DNA from: an uncultured Prevotellaceae bacterium
GTDB taxonomy: Bacteria; Bacteroidota; Bacteroidia; Bacteroidales; Bacteroidaceae
Direction of reading: 5' to 3'
Length of the DNA stretch: 64,000 bases
Assembly (NCBI GenBank): GCA_937877625.1
Contig: CALFJG010000072.1
Location: 1 to 64,000, forward strand
This document shows, in pieces, positions 32,773 to 42,772 of the stretch; position 1 is the first letter of the stretch, and each line of letters begins with the position of its first letter. Made by a program: the position numbers and the translations under genes. Below the pieces are notes generated by a model. That model was not told the origin of the DNA. It was given only the letters and a program-made list of their open reading frames with translations, and did no database searches.

Positions 32773-35385
32773 TTAGAACTCGCGTCCGATGATGAAATGG
32801 AACTGGCTTCCTCCGGCTTTTTGCCCATTGATATATTTCTGGAAGCCATAAGCCCAGTCCACACCCATTAGGCCGACCATCGGGAGGAGTATGCGCACAC
32901 CGACACCTACGCTACGGCGGAGGTTGAAGGGGTTGAAGTTTTTGGCTTCGGCCCATGCGTTACCGCCCTCCAGGAACACAAGTCCGTAGATGCTGGTACT
33001 CGTTTCGAGCATAAAGGGATAGCGCAGTTCAAGCGTCATACGCGTATATGCATAGGCATTACTTGAGGCACTACCGGCGATAGAGCCGTTGTCGTAGCCA
33101 CGCAGTCCGATGGTCTCGGTGAGGTAGCCGCTTGTGTAGCCCGACATGCCGTCGCCACCCATATAGAATGTTTCGAAAGGCGATTTGTTGTATTTGTTGT
33201 AATAGCCGAGCAAGCCAAACTCAAAGCGTGTCATCAGCACGGGACATTTCTCTCGGCTGCTGAGAGCTGTATAGGAGCGGAAGCTCATTTTCCATTTGTG
33301 ATACTCTATCCAGCGGTATTTCTCTTGTGCTTCGCGCTGATATGAAGCACTTTGGTAGTTAGTGGCTAAGTTTCGGTAGTCCTTTCCGTCCCAAAGTGAA
33401 TAGGGCGGTGTGAACGACACCTTGGCTACGAATTCGGAGCCGCTACGTGGATAGAAGGGTGAGTCGCTGCTGCTACGTGCCAGGGTTAAGGTAAGGTTGA
33501 TGTTGTTGCAATCGCCATCGGTCACCAAGAAGTATTGCCACGACTTGATGCTATAACGCATATAGGCAAGTTCTGCGAAGAAGCTGAAAGAGTCGTCGGG
33601 CCAACGCAATCGCTTACCAAGACCTACGGAAACGCCATACATCTTAATAAATTTGTCGGGGTCGTAATAGTTTGTGTAGTTGTAGTAGTTGCTGTTGGTG
33701 CCGTAGCCGTAGAGCAGATTATAATAGTTGTTGTAGTAGTTGCTATTGTAATAGCCTGATGCGACATCGGTTTGCTTACTATAGGAGAGCGACACACTTA
33801 ATTGGTTCGGTCGTTTCCCTCCGAACCACGGGTCAACAAACTGAATGCCATACTGTTGGTAGTAGCGTCCGTTTGTTTGTCCGCTGATAGATAATGTTTG
33901 CCCATCGCCTTGTGGCAGGAATCCACCACGTTTCTTACTCTTGCGGAAGATGTTTTGCACGGAGAAGTTGGTAAACGTCAGTCCTATGCGCCCTATTATA
34001 CCCGTCTGTCCATATCCTGCCGAGAGTTCTATTTGGTCGCCGCCTTTGCTAACGAGGGGATAGGTGATGTCCACCGTTCCGGTCTCAGCATCGGGGTGTA
34101 TGTTGCGCATAAGGTCGCGCTGCAAGGCCTCGGGGTCGAACTGATTCATATTTGCCAGTTCGCGAACGGTGCGTTTGATGGCGTTCATACTGAAGAGGTC
34201 GCCGGGCTTAGTGTGTAGCTCGCGGCGAATAACGTCTTCGTAAACACGGTCATTGCCTATGATGCGCACGTGTCCGAGGGTGGCTTGTTGTCCTTCTACT
34301 ATACGCATCTCAAGGTCGATGCTGTCGCCATCAACTTTTACCTCCACGGGGTCGAGTTGATAGAACACATAGCCATTGTTGTAGTAGCGCTGTCCTACAG
34401 CGTCTTCGTCTTGGCTAAGGCGTTCGTCAAGCTGCACACGGTTGTAAACATCGCCACGCTCCATACCGAGGACACGCTGAAGCAGCTCAGTAGAATAGAT
34501 GGTGTTGCCCACCCAGGTGATGTCTCTCAGATAGTAGCGTGTGCCTTGGTGTACATCAATGTGAATGTCAACCCTGTTATCTTCAAATGACACTACGCTG
34601 TCCACTACAATACGTCCATCGCGGAAACCCCAAGAATTGAGGCGGTCAATGAGTAGTTGCTTATCGTTCTCGTATTCTTCAGGACGGAATTTCTTGGAAC
34701 GGAAAAAGTTGCCAGGGCTGTTTTGTTTGGTCTTTTTCATTGCACGCCGCAGTCGGCGAGCATCTTTGGAACTCACACCGGTGATATAGATACGGTGTAT
34801 TTTCACCTTGTCCCTTTTGTTTATCTCTACGGTAACGATGACTTTGCCGTCGTTCATCACGTCGGGCTGGCTCGTAATTTCTATGCGAGCATTCTTATAT
34901 CCTTTCTCGTCGTAGTATTTTCGTATTACCTCGCAAGTGCGGTCTTGCATGTCCTGTGTGAAATAGGTGCCGTCGTGCATACCGATGCGCTGGAGCAATT
35001 CATCGCGTTCGTGCTTTTTCACTCCTGTGATACGCAGCGTGCTGATACGTGGCTGGCCGCTGAGACGTATGTGTATATAGGCCTTTCCGGCTACGATGCT
35101 GTCCAGGTCTATGGCAACATCGGAGAAGATGCCTTGATTCCAATACTTACGCACAGCGGCGGCCATTTCTGGACCGGGGATTTCGTACATTTGTCCGATG
35201 TTCAAGCCGCTGAGACTTGTCAACCATTCGTGGTCGTAGTTAGCCACTTCGTCAACGGTTATCCCTGCCAGGACATACCGGGGATGTTCTCCGTCGTAAG
35301 ATACACTGCCCACCGTTTGCACTTGGGCCGTAGCATTGAGGCCAGTGAAGAACAGGGCTATGATGACACTATATATATGTTTCAT
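32773..35385 (-). CDS. bamA: Outer membrane protein assembly factor BamA
   Basis: An 870-residue Omp85 protein that inserts beta-barrel proteins in the outer membrane. The ATG at 35385 gives a clean signal peptide (MKHIYSVIIALFFTG). Five POTRA domains occupy about residues 25-440. The barrel (about 450-870) carries the conserved loop-6 region near GLRGYDN and ends in a Phe-terminated last strand (FHFIIGREF). An extracellular loop near residues 535-580 holds an unusual Asn/Tyr-rich run (NSNYYNNYYN and similar). Gene order with uppS and two ompH copies supports the assignment. Confidence 0.95.
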   Translation of the reverse strand: MKHIYSVIIALFFTGLNATAQVQTVGSVSYDGEHPRYVLAGITVDEVANYDHEWLTSLSGLNIGQMYEIPGPEMAAAVRKYWNQGIFSDVAIDLDSIVAGKAYIHIRLSGQPRISTLRITGVKKHERDELLQRIGMHDGTYFTQDMQDRTCEVIRKYYDEKGYKNARIEITSQPDVMNDGKVIVTVEINKRDKVKIHRIYITGVSSKDARRLRRAMKKTKQNSPGNFFRSKKFRPEEYENDKQLLIDRLNSWGFRDGRIVVDSVVSFEDNRVDIHIDVHQGTRYYLRDITWVGNTIYSTELLQRVLGMERGDVYNRVQLDERLSQDEDAVGQRYYNNGYVFYQLDPVEVKVDGDSIDLEMRIVEGQQATLGHVRIIGNDRVYEDVIRRELHTKPGDLFSMNAIKRTVRELANMNQFDPEALQRDLMRNIHPDAETGTVDITYPLVSKGGDQIELSAGYGQTGIIGRIGLTFTNFSVQNIFRKSKKRGGFLPQGDGQTLSISGQTNGRYYQQYGIQFVDPWFGGKRPNQLSVSLSYSKQTDVASGYYNSNYYNNYYNLLYGYGTNSNYYNYTNYYDPDKFIKMYGVSVGLGKRLRWPDDSFSFFAELAYMRYSIKSWQYFLVTDGDCNNINLTLTLARSSSDSPFYPRSGSEFVAKVSFTPPYSLWDGKDYRNLATNYQSASYQREAQEKYRWIEYHKWKMSFRSYTALSSREKCPVLMTRFEFGLLGYYNKYNKSPFETFYMGGDGMSGYTSGYLTETIGLRGYDNGSIAGSASSNAYAYTRMTLELRYPFMLETSTSIYGLVFLEGGNAWAEAKNFNPFNLRRSVGVGVRILLPMVGLMGVDWAYGFQKYINGQKAGGSQFHFIIGREF

Positions 35386-35467
35386 ACGTAGAGAGTGCAT
35401 ATTTATGGTTCAGCGTTTCTGAAGGTTTTTCTACAGGCGGCACTGTGTCTTAAATGCTTTATGATAA

Positions 35468-36217
35468 TTATTGCGCTACCTGCTCACTGGTTTTTCCAAA
35501 GCGTCGTTCACGCTGTTGATAGTGGCTGATGGCTTGACAAAAGTCATTGTGGTTAAAGTCGGGCCAGTAGGTATCGGTGAAATATAGTTCGCTATAGGCA
35601 CACTGCCAGAGCAGGTAGTTGCTCAGTCGAACCTCGCCTCCTGTGCGTATTAGGAGTTCGGGTGCAGGTATGCCTACGGTAGTGAGGTGGCGTTCTATAT
35701 CGTCTTCGCTAATGTCTTCGGGGCTAATTTCTCCCGCCGCCACCTCTCGCGCTATTGCTTTGGCGGCTTGGGTAAGCTCCCATTTTGAGGAATAACTCAG
35801 GGCAATTATTTCGGTAAGCCCGGTATTTCCGTTTGTCCGCTCCACAAGTTGCAACACCGCCTGACGCACGTCCTCGGGCAGGCGTTCTACATCGCCGATG
35901 ATGCGCAAACGCACGTTGTTTTTCATAAAGAGTTCCTCCTCCAGTGAGGTAAGTATGAGCGACATCAGAGCTGCCACTTCTGAGGCGGGACGTTTCCAGT
36001 TTTCGGTACTGAAGGCATAGAGCGTCAGGTATTTTACACCGAGTTTGATGGCCGACTCGGTGATGGCACGCACGGTGTCCACACCTTTCTGGTGGCCTGC
36101 GCTACGTGCTAAGCCGCGAGCCTTTGCCCATCGTCCGTTTCCGTCCATAATGATGGCTATATGTTGTGGGATACGTGTGGTATCGAGCGATATGGAGGGT
36201 TCGTTTTGTTGTTGCAT
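35468..36217 (-). CDS. uppS: Undecaprenyl diphosphate synthase (cis-prenyltransferase)
   Basis: A 249-residue enzyme that adds isopentenyl units to farnesyl diphosphate to make the C55 lipid carrier for peptidoglycan and surface glycans. The catalytic motif [12 protein letters not shown] is at residues 20-31 (Asp25). [28 protein letters not shown] and the [13 protein letters not shown] motif near the C-terminus are all present. Length is typical. It is 7 bases after the DUF6089 gene and 82 bases before bamA, so one envelope operon is likely. Confidence 0.96.
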   Translation of the reverse strand: MQQQNEPSISLDTTRIPQHIAIIMDGNGRWAKARGLARSAGHQKGVDTVRAITESAIKLGVKYLTLYAFSTENWKRPASEVAALMSLILTSLEEELFMKNNVRLRIIGDVERLPEDVRQAVLQLVERTNGNTGLTEIIALSYSSKWELTQAAKAIAREVAAGEISPEDISEDDIERHLTTVGIPAPELLIRTGGEVRLSNYLLWQCAYSELYFTDTYWPDFNHNDFCQAISHYQQRERRFGKTSEQVAQ

Positions 36218-36224
36218 AGAGGAG

Positions 36225-36917
36225 TTACCAATCGTCTTTGTTGCACGTTTTGCAACGCGGAGCGAAACTATAGGTCAGCGTGATATATGCTGTGTGATAG
36301 TAGTCTTTATTTTTGAATCCCTCTGACTTGATGCCTTGCGGCGCTTCAAGACCGTCGAGCTTATCACTTGTAGTGAAATGTATCTGCCAGTCAAATCCGA
36401 GGTTTAAGCGTTCAGCAAGTTTATATTTCAGTCCAAATCCGAGGGGTATTTCGGGTGCAAAGGCTTTCCCCGCTGTGCTATAAACGCCTCCTATTCCGAG
36501 TTGCAGATAAGGCACTAAACGTTTGTAGCCTTGGTATCCGGCACGGTAGCCATAGGGTAGGAAGTGGAGTTCATAGAGTACGTCGACATTGACGAGGCCG
36601 CCAGAGAATTTATATTGCAATCGGTCTGTAGATGGTGTGAGGGGTGCTGCGGGCTGAAAGTCTTCCACTCCTTGGGTGTTGCCTTTGGTCATAGCGTAAC
36701 CCAGTTGAGCCTTCAATGCGTTGCGGGGGTTGAACACGTAGCGCCAGAGTACTCCGCCGCCCACGCCTATCTGTCCGAAGAAACCATAGTTTGTGTCGTT
36801 TATTCCGAAGTGTGCCCCTAAGCCTGCACCGATTTCCATACGGTATTCCACATCATCCTGCGCACACGCCGAGAGGGGCATCAAGAGGAACAAGAGGGGG
36901 AGTGTGAAGCGTGACAT
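36225..36917 (-). CDS. DUF6089-like outer membrane beta-barrel protein
   Basis: A 230-residue protein with a signal peptide (about 1-19). It has barrel-like strands such as [42 protein letters not shown] and [13 protein letters not shown]. Proteins of this type sit next to uppS and bamA throughout the Bacteroidetes and are classed as DUF6089. It ends with CKTCNKDD, giving a CxxC near the C-terminus. The function is unknown; the operon context suggests a role linked to envelope biogenesis. Confidence 0.75.
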   Translation of the reverse strand: MSRFTLPLLFLLMPLSACAQDDVEYRMEIGAGLGAHFGINDTNYGFFGQIGVGGGVLWRYVFNPRNALKAQLGYAMTKGNTQGVEDFQPAAPLTPSTDRLQYKFSGGLVNVDVLYELHFLPYGYRAGYQGYKRLVPYLQLGIGGVYSTAGKAFAPEIPLGFGLKYKLAERLNLGFDWQIHFTTSDKLDGLEAPQGIKSEGFKNKDYYHTAYITLTYSFAPRCKTCNKDDW

Positions 36918-36982
36918 CGGGTCAGCGGGCTTACGGGGTGGGAGTTTATCGTTTTGAGTTTTCTATGTGGTGCTTCCGCTAC

Positions 36983-38335
36983 TTAACGATAAAAATCGTG
37001 CTGCACGGCATTCCAGTTTAATCGTGCGAGTTTGCCGCACCATACCTCGCCGCTACCACCCAGTAGCACAAAGAGGTTGTTTTCCTCATCGGATGCAATA
37101 CTCACAGATGTGGCGGGTAGCACATCAGGAGCGATGATTTCGCTACTGAGCCACGTCTTCCCTTTGTCGCGACTGATATAGAGTCCTGCGAGTGTGCCAT
37201 CGGCGTTCAGTCCTGCAAGGAGCGGCGCGCCATCATAGGCAGTAAGGGATGTGCTTCGGAGTATGGGGTAGTCCACGGTGATTCCGACAAAACTATTCCA
37301 GGGGAAGGTGTAGCGTCCTGAGAGGTCTATTGTGCGATGCCAAGGAGCGGGTGTACCGTCTGCCGCAAGGCCTACGAGGATTAGGTCGCTAAACCCCACG
37401 TTTGTGGCTGAGGCGATGGCGATTCCGCTCCACTCCTTAGCGGGTAGAGGGGCGGTTTCACTGAGTTCGTCGGCTGTCCAACTCACACCATCGGCACTAC
37501 TCCACAACATATCCTCGGCCACGCCGAAGAGCCGCCCCGCACCGCCTGCGAGCGTTGTGAACATACGCCCATCAACAGGTGTCCAAGCCGCACCGTCGGG
37601 GCTGGTAAAGAGATTGCCTATGCCGTCTAAGGCAAAGAACGTATCATCTACAAGCGTCACACTGCGAGGACGTAAGTCGGGCGTTATGGTAGTACGCTCC
37701 CACGTTAGCCCTTTATCTGTGGAGGTGAGTAACTCGGTGTCGCTCTCGCTCTGACCGAAGAGATAGAGTACACCGCCGCTTACCAGCAGTTTTTGCTTCT
37801 GCAACGCTGCCACTTGTGGTTGGGTGGCGAGGCGCGTCCAGTTCATTTCGTCTCCTACTTGTTTATGTACACGCAGTTCAAGGGTATATGTGCGCTGCGA
37901 GCCGTCGGCTCCGTAAACAGTGATAAGGCGTGGGAGGGAACAGTCCGTACTGTCGTTGAGGTTAAAAATGGTGTCGGTGGCTGTGGTGAGCGAACGGATA
38001 GCGATGGCAGAACCCTGGTAAGTAAACGAGGCAAAAGTCATTCTCGACACATCGCTCCCGGCCGGCAGAGAGTCCTGTAGGTAGATGCGCCCACCGATGT
38101 GGTCGATAGAAAGGGGATAGTTGGCTCCTGTGAGCATCGCTTCATAGGTGCTGTCGCGACCGTCGGAGGTGGTGGTATGAACGGTGTAGGGTACGCCACC
38201 CAACACAGCACTTGTCACCATACATATTGAAGACTCATCGCTCGAAGCATCGCTATCGCTGTCGGAACACGAACTGACGAGGGGCATAGCGGCTATAAAT
38301 AACAAGAATGCTAACAGTCGGAATATCTTATTCAT
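36983..38335 (-). CDS. DUF6242-like exo-sialidase-fold lipoprotein
   Basis: A 450-residue lipoprotein with lipobox VSSC (modified Cys23). An N-terminal Ig-like domain (about 35-160) is followed by repeated beta-propeller-type modules with Asp-box-like patterns (TSTDKGLTW, TSPDGAAW, SSADGVSW, SRDKGKTWLSS). The architecture matches DUF6242 proteins of Bacteroidales, whose function is unknown. The Asp boxes show a propeller fold but no sialidase active site is evident. It is upstream of the DUF6089-uppS-bamA set by 65 bases and may share its promoter. Confidence 0.7.
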   Translation of the reverse strand: MNKIFRLLAFLLFIAAMPLVSSCSDSDSDASSDESSICMVTSAVLGGVPYTVHTTTSDGRDSTYEAMLTGANYPLSIDHIGGRIYLQDSLPAGSDVSRMTFASFTYQGSAIAIRSLTTATDTIFNLNDSTDCSLPRLITVYGADGSQRTYTLELRVHKQVGDEMNWTRLATQPQVAALQKQKLLVSGGVLYLFGQSESDTELLTSTDKGLTWERTTITPDLRPRSVTLVDDTFFALDGIGNLFTSPDGAAWTPVDGRMFTTLAGGAGRLFGVAEDMLWSSADGVSWTADELSETAPLPAKEWSGIAIASATNVGFSDLILVGLAADGTPAPWHRTIDLSGRYTFPWNSFVGITVDYPILRSTSLTAYDGAPLLAGLNADGTLAGLYISRDKGKTWLSSEIIAPDVLPATSVSIASDEENNLFVLLGGSGEVWCGKLARLNWNAVQHDFYR

Positions 38336-38409
38336 TAGTTTGCAAGAACTCGGCGGCTTTGTGGGCTACGCTTTTCTGACGCGCACAATCAGCCATAGTA
38401 AAATCTGCG

Positions 38410-38417
38410 CAAAATTA
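38410..38417 (-). promoter_or_regulatory. -7 element upstream of the DUF6242-like gene
   Basis: On the minus strand TAATTTTG (38417-38410) lies 75 bases before the ATG at 38335. The nearest TTTG (38432-38429) is only 11 bases further up, so the match is partial. Confidence 0.4.
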
Positions 38418-38633
38418 CCATAAAAAACCAAACACAGGCCACAGGCCAGCGTTTTTTCATATTTTTTAAGCGTTGCCAGGTGACGGAACGTATGACCGCT
38501 GCTAAATGTGGACTCTTTTCAGCCGCTGTTTGTGAATGCGTGGTAAGAGGCATCGTTTTGCTGAAAAGGCTCTGACTTATACCCATATACTACGTTTTGA
38601 AGTGGAAGAAGCGTCGTTTATCAAGAAAAGAAG

Positions 38634-38641
38634 TATTTTTG
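38634..38641 (+). promoter_or_regulatory. -7 element TATTTTTG for the TM2 gene
   Basis: Lies 38 bases before the ATG at 38680 and inside the longer open frame from 38536, which argues against that earlier start. The spacer 38336-38633 holds no recognised gene. Confidence 0.5.
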
Positions 38642-38679
38642 TAGCACAACTCTATACTATCTATTCATCTCAACAAATT

Positions 38680-39201
38680 ATGGTCGACTATCAATGCCCC
38701 CACTGTAGCCATCAATTTCAATTGCCTGGCACGTTGCCCGTAGTCCACTGCCCGCGCTGCGGCAAGCAAATTCAAATGTCGCAAAGCGAACAGCCGTTTC
38801 AACAAGAAAACAACCCTTTTCAACAGGGTAGTCCGCAGTATCAACAACATCAACAGGGCGGTCAGCAGTATCAACAGTATCAACAGGGCGGTCAGCAGTA
38901 TCAGTATGGGCCTCAACCGTACTACTACAACCAGCCTGCGCCGAGCATTTTCGACAACGGCCCCTCAGGAAAGAGCCGTGGCGTAGCAGGTTTGCTCGCA
39001 ATTCTGCTTGGTGGGTTTGGTGCGCATTATTTCTATTGCGGAAAGATTGGCGGCGGTGTCATCTGTATGCTGCTTACATTGATAACATGCGGCATTTGGT
39101 CAATACTGACGCTCGTTCAAGGCGTTGTGATGATGACGATGAGCGTAAACGAGTTTGAGCGAAAGTTCGTTTATTCTAACGCTACGTTCCCCCTATTCTG
39201 A
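38680..39201 (+). CDS. Zinc-ribbon plus TM2-domain membrane protein
   Basis: A 173-residue protein. An N-terminal zinc ribbon (CPHC at 6-9, CPRC at 26-29) is followed by a Gln/Tyr-rich repeat (QYQQHQQGGQQ and similar, about 40-80). The C-terminal TM2 domain (about 98-165) has two hydrophobic helices and the conserved GGFGAHYFYCGK turn. Proteins of this build are common in Bacteroidota; the function is unknown. The zinc ribbon resembles those at 48901, 49528 and 53302 in the signalling island. Confidence 0.8.
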   Translation: MVDYQCPHCSHQFQLPGTLPVVHCPRCGKQIQMSQSEQPFQQENNPFQQGSPQYQQHQQGGQQYQQYQQGGQQYQYGPQPYYYNQPAPSIFDNGPSGKSRGVAGLLAILLGGFGAHYFYCGKIGGGVICMLLTLITCGIWSILTLVQGVVMMTMSVNEFERKFVYSNATFPLF

Positions 39202-39358
39202 CATTTCGCTCCACCCGCTCGGTTGTTGCTTAACGCCCCTGCCTCGGTCGGTGAACTGGCTGGGGCATTCTTTTTTTGAGGTATTTAGAGAAAGCTTTAA
39301 GACGATTATTCTGCCATACTGCCTTCAAAAAGCATATTCTACTAAGTTTTAGCAAAAG

Positions 39359-39390
39359 TTTGTCAATCTGTTCGCATAGACGTACTTTTG
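39359..39390 (+). promoter_or_regulatory. cysK promoter (TTTG-N20-TACTTTTG)
   Basis: TTTG (39359-39362), 20 bases, TACTTTTG (39383-39390): a full Bacteroidota promoter 37 bases before the ATG. Confidence 0.7.
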
Positions 39391-39427
39391 CGGCGAAATC
39401 ACAAACTACTAAAAACACGTATTTACT

Positions 39428-40375
39428 ATGGCAAAGATTTTTCAAGACCTTACCGAGTTGATTGGTCACACCCCGCTACTGGAACTCTCTCACATAGAGA
39501 AAGAGGACGGCCTGAAGGCTCGCGTTATAGTGAAACTGGAACGCAACAATCCTGGTGGCAGTGTGAAAGACCGCATTGCCTTAGCAATGATAGAGGATGC
39601 CGAGCGAAGCGGTGTGCTACAGCCCGGTGCCACTATCATTGAGCCCACGAGCGGCAACACGGGTATTGGCATCGCCTGGGTAGCCACGGTGAAAGGCTAC
39701 AAGACGATTCTTACCATGCCCGAAACAATGAGCATAGAACGCCAGAACCTCTTAAAGGCACTCGGTGCAACGATTGTACTCACCCCCGGCACGGCGGGTA
39801 TGAAAGGGGCTATCGCCAAGGCCGAGGAACTCAAGGCTGCCACGCCGGGCAGTGTTATTCTGGGACAGTTTGACAATCCTGCAAACCCCGCGATACATCG
39901 CGCCACTACTGCCGAAGAGATATGGGCAGACACTGATGGAGAAGTTGACGTATTTGTGGGTGGTGTAGGCACCGGCGGCACGGTGAGCGGTGTGGCTGAA
40001 GTACTTAAGCAGCACAACGCCTCGCTAAAAGCCTATGCTGTGGAGCCAGCCTCCTCGCCCGTATTGAGCGGCGGACAAAGCGGCGCGCACAAGATACAGG
40101 GTATCGGCCCCGGCTTTGTACCCGCCAACTTCCACGGCGATGTTGTGGACGGTGTGCTGACCGTTGCCGACAACGAGGCTATCGCTGCCTCGCGCCGTTT
40201 GGCCAGGACGGAAGGCCTGCTTGTCGGCATCAGTAGCGGAGCAGCCGTGGCGGCGGCTGTGAAACTCGCGGCCAAGCCCGAAATGGCTGGAAAGACTATC
40301 GTGGCTCTGCTGCCCGACACCGGCGAACGCTATCTCAGCACCGTACTCTACGCCTTTGAGGAATATCCGCTCTAA
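39428..40375 (+). CDS. cysK: Cysteine synthase A (O-acetylserine sulfhydrylase)
   Basis: A 315-residue pyridoxal-phosphate enzyme that makes cysteine from O-acetylserine and sulfide. The PLP lysine is Lys47 in NNPGGSVKDR. The substrate loop EPTSGNTGIG near residue 78, the phosphate-binding GVGTGGTVSG near 180 and ISSGAAVAA near 270 are all conserved. Length is standard for CysK. It is monocistronic between its own promoter and a terminator. Confidence 0.96.
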   Translation: MAKIFQDLTELIGHTPLLELSHIEKEDGLKARVIVKLERNNPGGSVKDRIALAMIEDAERSGVLQPGATIIEPTSGNTGIGIAWVATVKGYKTILTMPETMSIERQNLLKALGATIVLTPGTAGMKGAIAKAEELKAATPGSVILGQFDNPANPAIHRATTAEEIWADTDGEVDVFVGGVGTGGTVSGVAEVLKQHNASLKAYAVEPASSPVLSGGQSGAHKIQGIGPGFVPANFHGDVVDGVLTVADNEAIAASRRLARTEGLLVGISSGAAVAAAVKLAAKPEMAGKTIVALLPDTGERYLSTVLYAFEEYPL

Positions 40376-40439
40376 ACTCACCCTAAAACAATGACATTTG
40401 ATAAAGGCTAAACTGCAAGCCACCGATTATAATCAAGAG

Positions 40440-40474
40440 AGAGGGTATGTCAAAAACAGACACACCCTCTTTTC
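40440..40474 (+). terminator. Intrinsic terminator after cysK
   Basis: AGAGGGTATGTC (40440-40451) pairs with GACACACCCTCT (40459-40470), one mismatch, 7-base loop, then TTTTCG. Confidence 0.75.
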
Positions 40475-40584
40475 GTAGAAAATAGGTCGGACATTGAACA
40501 CTATCGCAAATAATCATAACCGCATCACATACTTGAAGAAGGCAAAGGCGGGAAGGAAATAATATATCGGACAGATTCTAAACA

Positions 40585-40676
40585 TAGTCCGATTGATTTT
40601 AAAATCAAAGCACTTGATTTTAAAATCAAAGCCATTGATTTTAAAATCAATCGGACTAAGTTTAAACACGGTCGGG
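40585..40676. repeat. Triple tandem palindrome, family C, copy 2
   Basis: Three perfect 16-base palindromes TTGATTTTAAAATCAA start at 40593, 40614 and 40635, a period of 21 bases (two helical turns). Outer arms TAGTCCGATTG / CAATCGGACTA enclose them. The right flank AAGTTTAAACACGGTCGG is the reverse complement of the flank of copy 1 at 5898-5912. Nothing else is seen in the 40475-40824 spacer. Confidence 0.75.
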
Positions 40677-40824
40677 TTTTTGTTCTTGGCATATAAGCCA
40701 CGCTTTTATTGAGTCCGCTTGATAATCCGAACTCTACAATTTCGGACTTGTAATACATTGATAATCATATACTAATTTCGTTAAAAAAGACTTTTTCGAG
40801 CGGGTTCATTATTTTGGCATACGG

Positions 40825-40878
40825 CCTATGCTACACGAAAGGCGACCTACGCTCACATTTGGTGTAGCATAGGTCGCC
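40825..40878 (-). terminator. Overlapping alternative hairpins downstream of pckA
   Basis: GGCGACCTACGCT (left arm from 40841) pairs with the arm ending 40878 (TAGGTCGCC, AGC, TGT), a 16-pair stem with one mismatch and one bulge. CCTATGCTACAC (40825-40836) is also perfectly complementary to GTGTAGCATAGG (40862-40873). The two stems share 40862-40873 and cannot form together. The structure begins 25 bases after the pckA stop. Confidence 0.6.
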
Positions 40879-40902
40879 TTTGTTGTTGTGTGTGTCTGTG
40901 GC

Positions 40903-42516
40903 TTAGAGCTTCGGGCCAGCGGCAACGAGGGCTTTGCCTGCTTCGTTGGTGGTGTACTTGCCAAAGTTCTTGATGAAGCGGCTGGCAAGGTCTTTGGCTT
41001 TCTCTTCCCAAACAGTGGCATCGGCATAGGTGTCGCGTGGGTCAAGGATTGCGGGATCTACGCCGGGCAGTGCTGTAGGCACCTCGAAGTCGAAGAAAGG
41101 TATCTTCTTGGTGGGTGCTGTCTTGATGCTGCCATCAAGTATAGCATCGATGATGCCGCGTGTGTCTTTGATAGAGATACGCTTGCCGGTGCCGTTCCAA
41201 CCCGTATTCACGAGGTAGGCCTTGGCTCCGCTCTTTTCCATCTTCTTAACGAGTTCCTCGGCATACTTTGTGGGATGGAGCTCCAAGAAGGCTTGGCCGA
41301 AGCAGGCACTGAAGGTAGGTGTGGGCTCGGTGATACCGCGCTCGGTGCCAGCGAGTTTTGCTGTGAAACCGCTGAGGAAGTAGTACTTCGTTTGCTCGGG
41401 GGTGAGTATGCTCACGGGAGGTAACACACCAAAGGCATCGGCACTGAGGAATATGACATTCTGTGCGTCGGGGCCTGCGCTAACGGGGCTGACGTTCTTC
41501 ACAATCTTTTCGATGTGCTCGATAGGATAGGAGACGCGAGTGTTTTCGGTGACGCTCTTGTCGGCAAAGTCGATCTTGCCAGCGGCATCCACGGTGACGT
41601 TCTCAAGCAGGGCGTTGCGCTTGATAGCGTTGTAGATATCGGGTTCGCTCTCTTTGTCGAGGTTGATTACCTTGGCATAGCATCCGCCTTCGAAGTTGAA
41701 GACGCCGTTGTCGTCCCATCCGTGTTCGTCGTCGCCGATGAGCAGACGCTTCGGGTCGGTGGAGAGGGTGGTCTTGCCTGTGCCGCTCAAGCCGAAGAAG
41801 ATAGCGGTGTTCTCACCGTTCATATCAGTGTTGGCAGAGCAGTGCATAGCAGCGATGCCGCGCAACGGGAGGAAGTAGTTCATCATTGAGAAGAGGCCTT
41901 TCTTCATCTCGCCGCCATACCAGGTGTTGATAATCACTTGCTCCTTCGTGGTGGTATTGAACGCCACGCAGGTTTCGCTATTCAATCCGAGTTCTTGATA
42001 GTTCTCTACCTTGGCTTTTGAAGCGTTATAGACTACGAAGTCGGGCTCAAAGTTAGCAAGTTCTTCCTCACTGGGACGAATGAACATATTGGTAACAAAG
42101 TGAGCCTGCCAAGCCACCTCGACAATAAAGCGCACAGCGAGACGGGTGTCTTTGTTTGCACCACAGAAAGCGTCAACTACAAAGAGGTCTTTTCCAGAGA
42201 GTTCTTTCTTGGCAATGTCTTTGACAGTGGCCCACACGTCTTCGCTCATCGGGTGGTTGTCGTTCTTATAAGCGTCGGTAGTCCACCATACATTGTCTTT
42301 GGAGTTCTCGTCCATCACGATGTACTTGTCCTTGGGGCTACGTCCGGTGTAGATACCAGTCATTACGTTCACTGCGCCCAACTCGGTTACCTGACCTTTG
42401 TCAAAACCTTCAAGGCCGGGTTTGGTCTCCTCTTCAAAGAGGCGTTCGTAACTGGGGTTGTGGGCTATCACGGTAGCACCAGTGATGCCGTACTTGGTCA
42501 AATCAATGTTTGCCAT
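40903..42516 (-). CDS. pckA: Phosphoenolpyruvate carboxykinase (ATP)
   Basis: A 537-residue enzyme that interconverts oxaloacetate with phosphoenolpyruvate and CO2. In Bacteroidales it often runs towards oxaloacetate, conserving ATP in succinate-forming fermentation (family knowledge). The kinase P-loop GLSGTGKTT (about 245-253) with the PEPCK-specific [14 protein letters not shown], the early GRSPKDKY near 60 and [10 protein letters not shown] near 440 are all present. It has a strong promoter and its own structured terminator region. Confidence 0.97.
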   Translation of the reverse strand: MANIDLTKYGITGATVIAHNPSYERLFEEETKPGLEGFDKGQVTELGAVNVMTGIYTGRSPKDKYIVMDENSKDNVWWTTDAYKNDNHPMSEDVWATVKDIAKKELSGKDLFVVDAFCGANKDTRLAVRFIVEVAWQAHFVTNMFIRPSEEELANFEPDFVVYNASKAKVENYQELGLNSETCVAFNTTTKEQVIINTWYGGEMKKGLFSMMNYFLPLRGIAAMHCSANTDMNGENTAIFFGLSGTGKTTLSTDPKRLLIGDDEHGWDDNGVFNFEGGCYAKVINLDKESEPDIYNAIKRNALLENVTVDAAGKIDFADKSVTENTRVSYPIEHIEKIVKNVSPVSAGPDAQNVIFLSADAFGVLPPVSILTPEQTKYYFLSGFTAKLAGTERGITEPTPTFSACFGQAFLELHPTKYAEELVKKMEKSGAKAYLVNTGWNGTGKRISIKDTRGIIDAILDGSIKTAPTKKIPFFDFEVPTALPGVDPAILDPRDTYADATVWEEKAKDLASRFIKNFGKYTTNEAGKALVAAGPKL

Positions 42517-42600
42517 ATGGAGAATGTTTAGTTATTAGGTGTTAATGTATTTCGCTTTCCTTAGCGGCTTGTGCTGACCGCCTTTTTTTGTTTTGTGCCG

Positions 42601-42630
42601 CAAAGGTACGAAAAACGCTTATCGCACAAA
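42601..42630 (-). promoter_or_regulatory. pckA promoter
   Basis: On the minus strand TTTG (42630-42627), 18 bases, TACCTTTG (42608-42601), 85 bases before the pckA ATG. Confidence 0.7.
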
Positions 42631-42772
42631 GGTTTTAGAAAAATAGTTTCTTGCTTAACGATTTTTTTCAAGCAATTATTGCTTTTCTATATGCAGAATT
42701 GACAAAAAGCGGGGCAACACCTCGTTTTGTGTCGCCCCGTTATGGGTATAAAATGGTATGACATCGCCGCTA

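Noticed and set aside
38536..38679. Longer N-terminus for the TM2 protein
   Set aside because: The -7 element at 38634-38641 lies inside it, and the zinc ribbon starts right after the ATG at 38680.
40585..40676. CRISPR-like array of palindromes
   Set aside because: Spacers are only five bases and nearly constant, and no cas gene is present.
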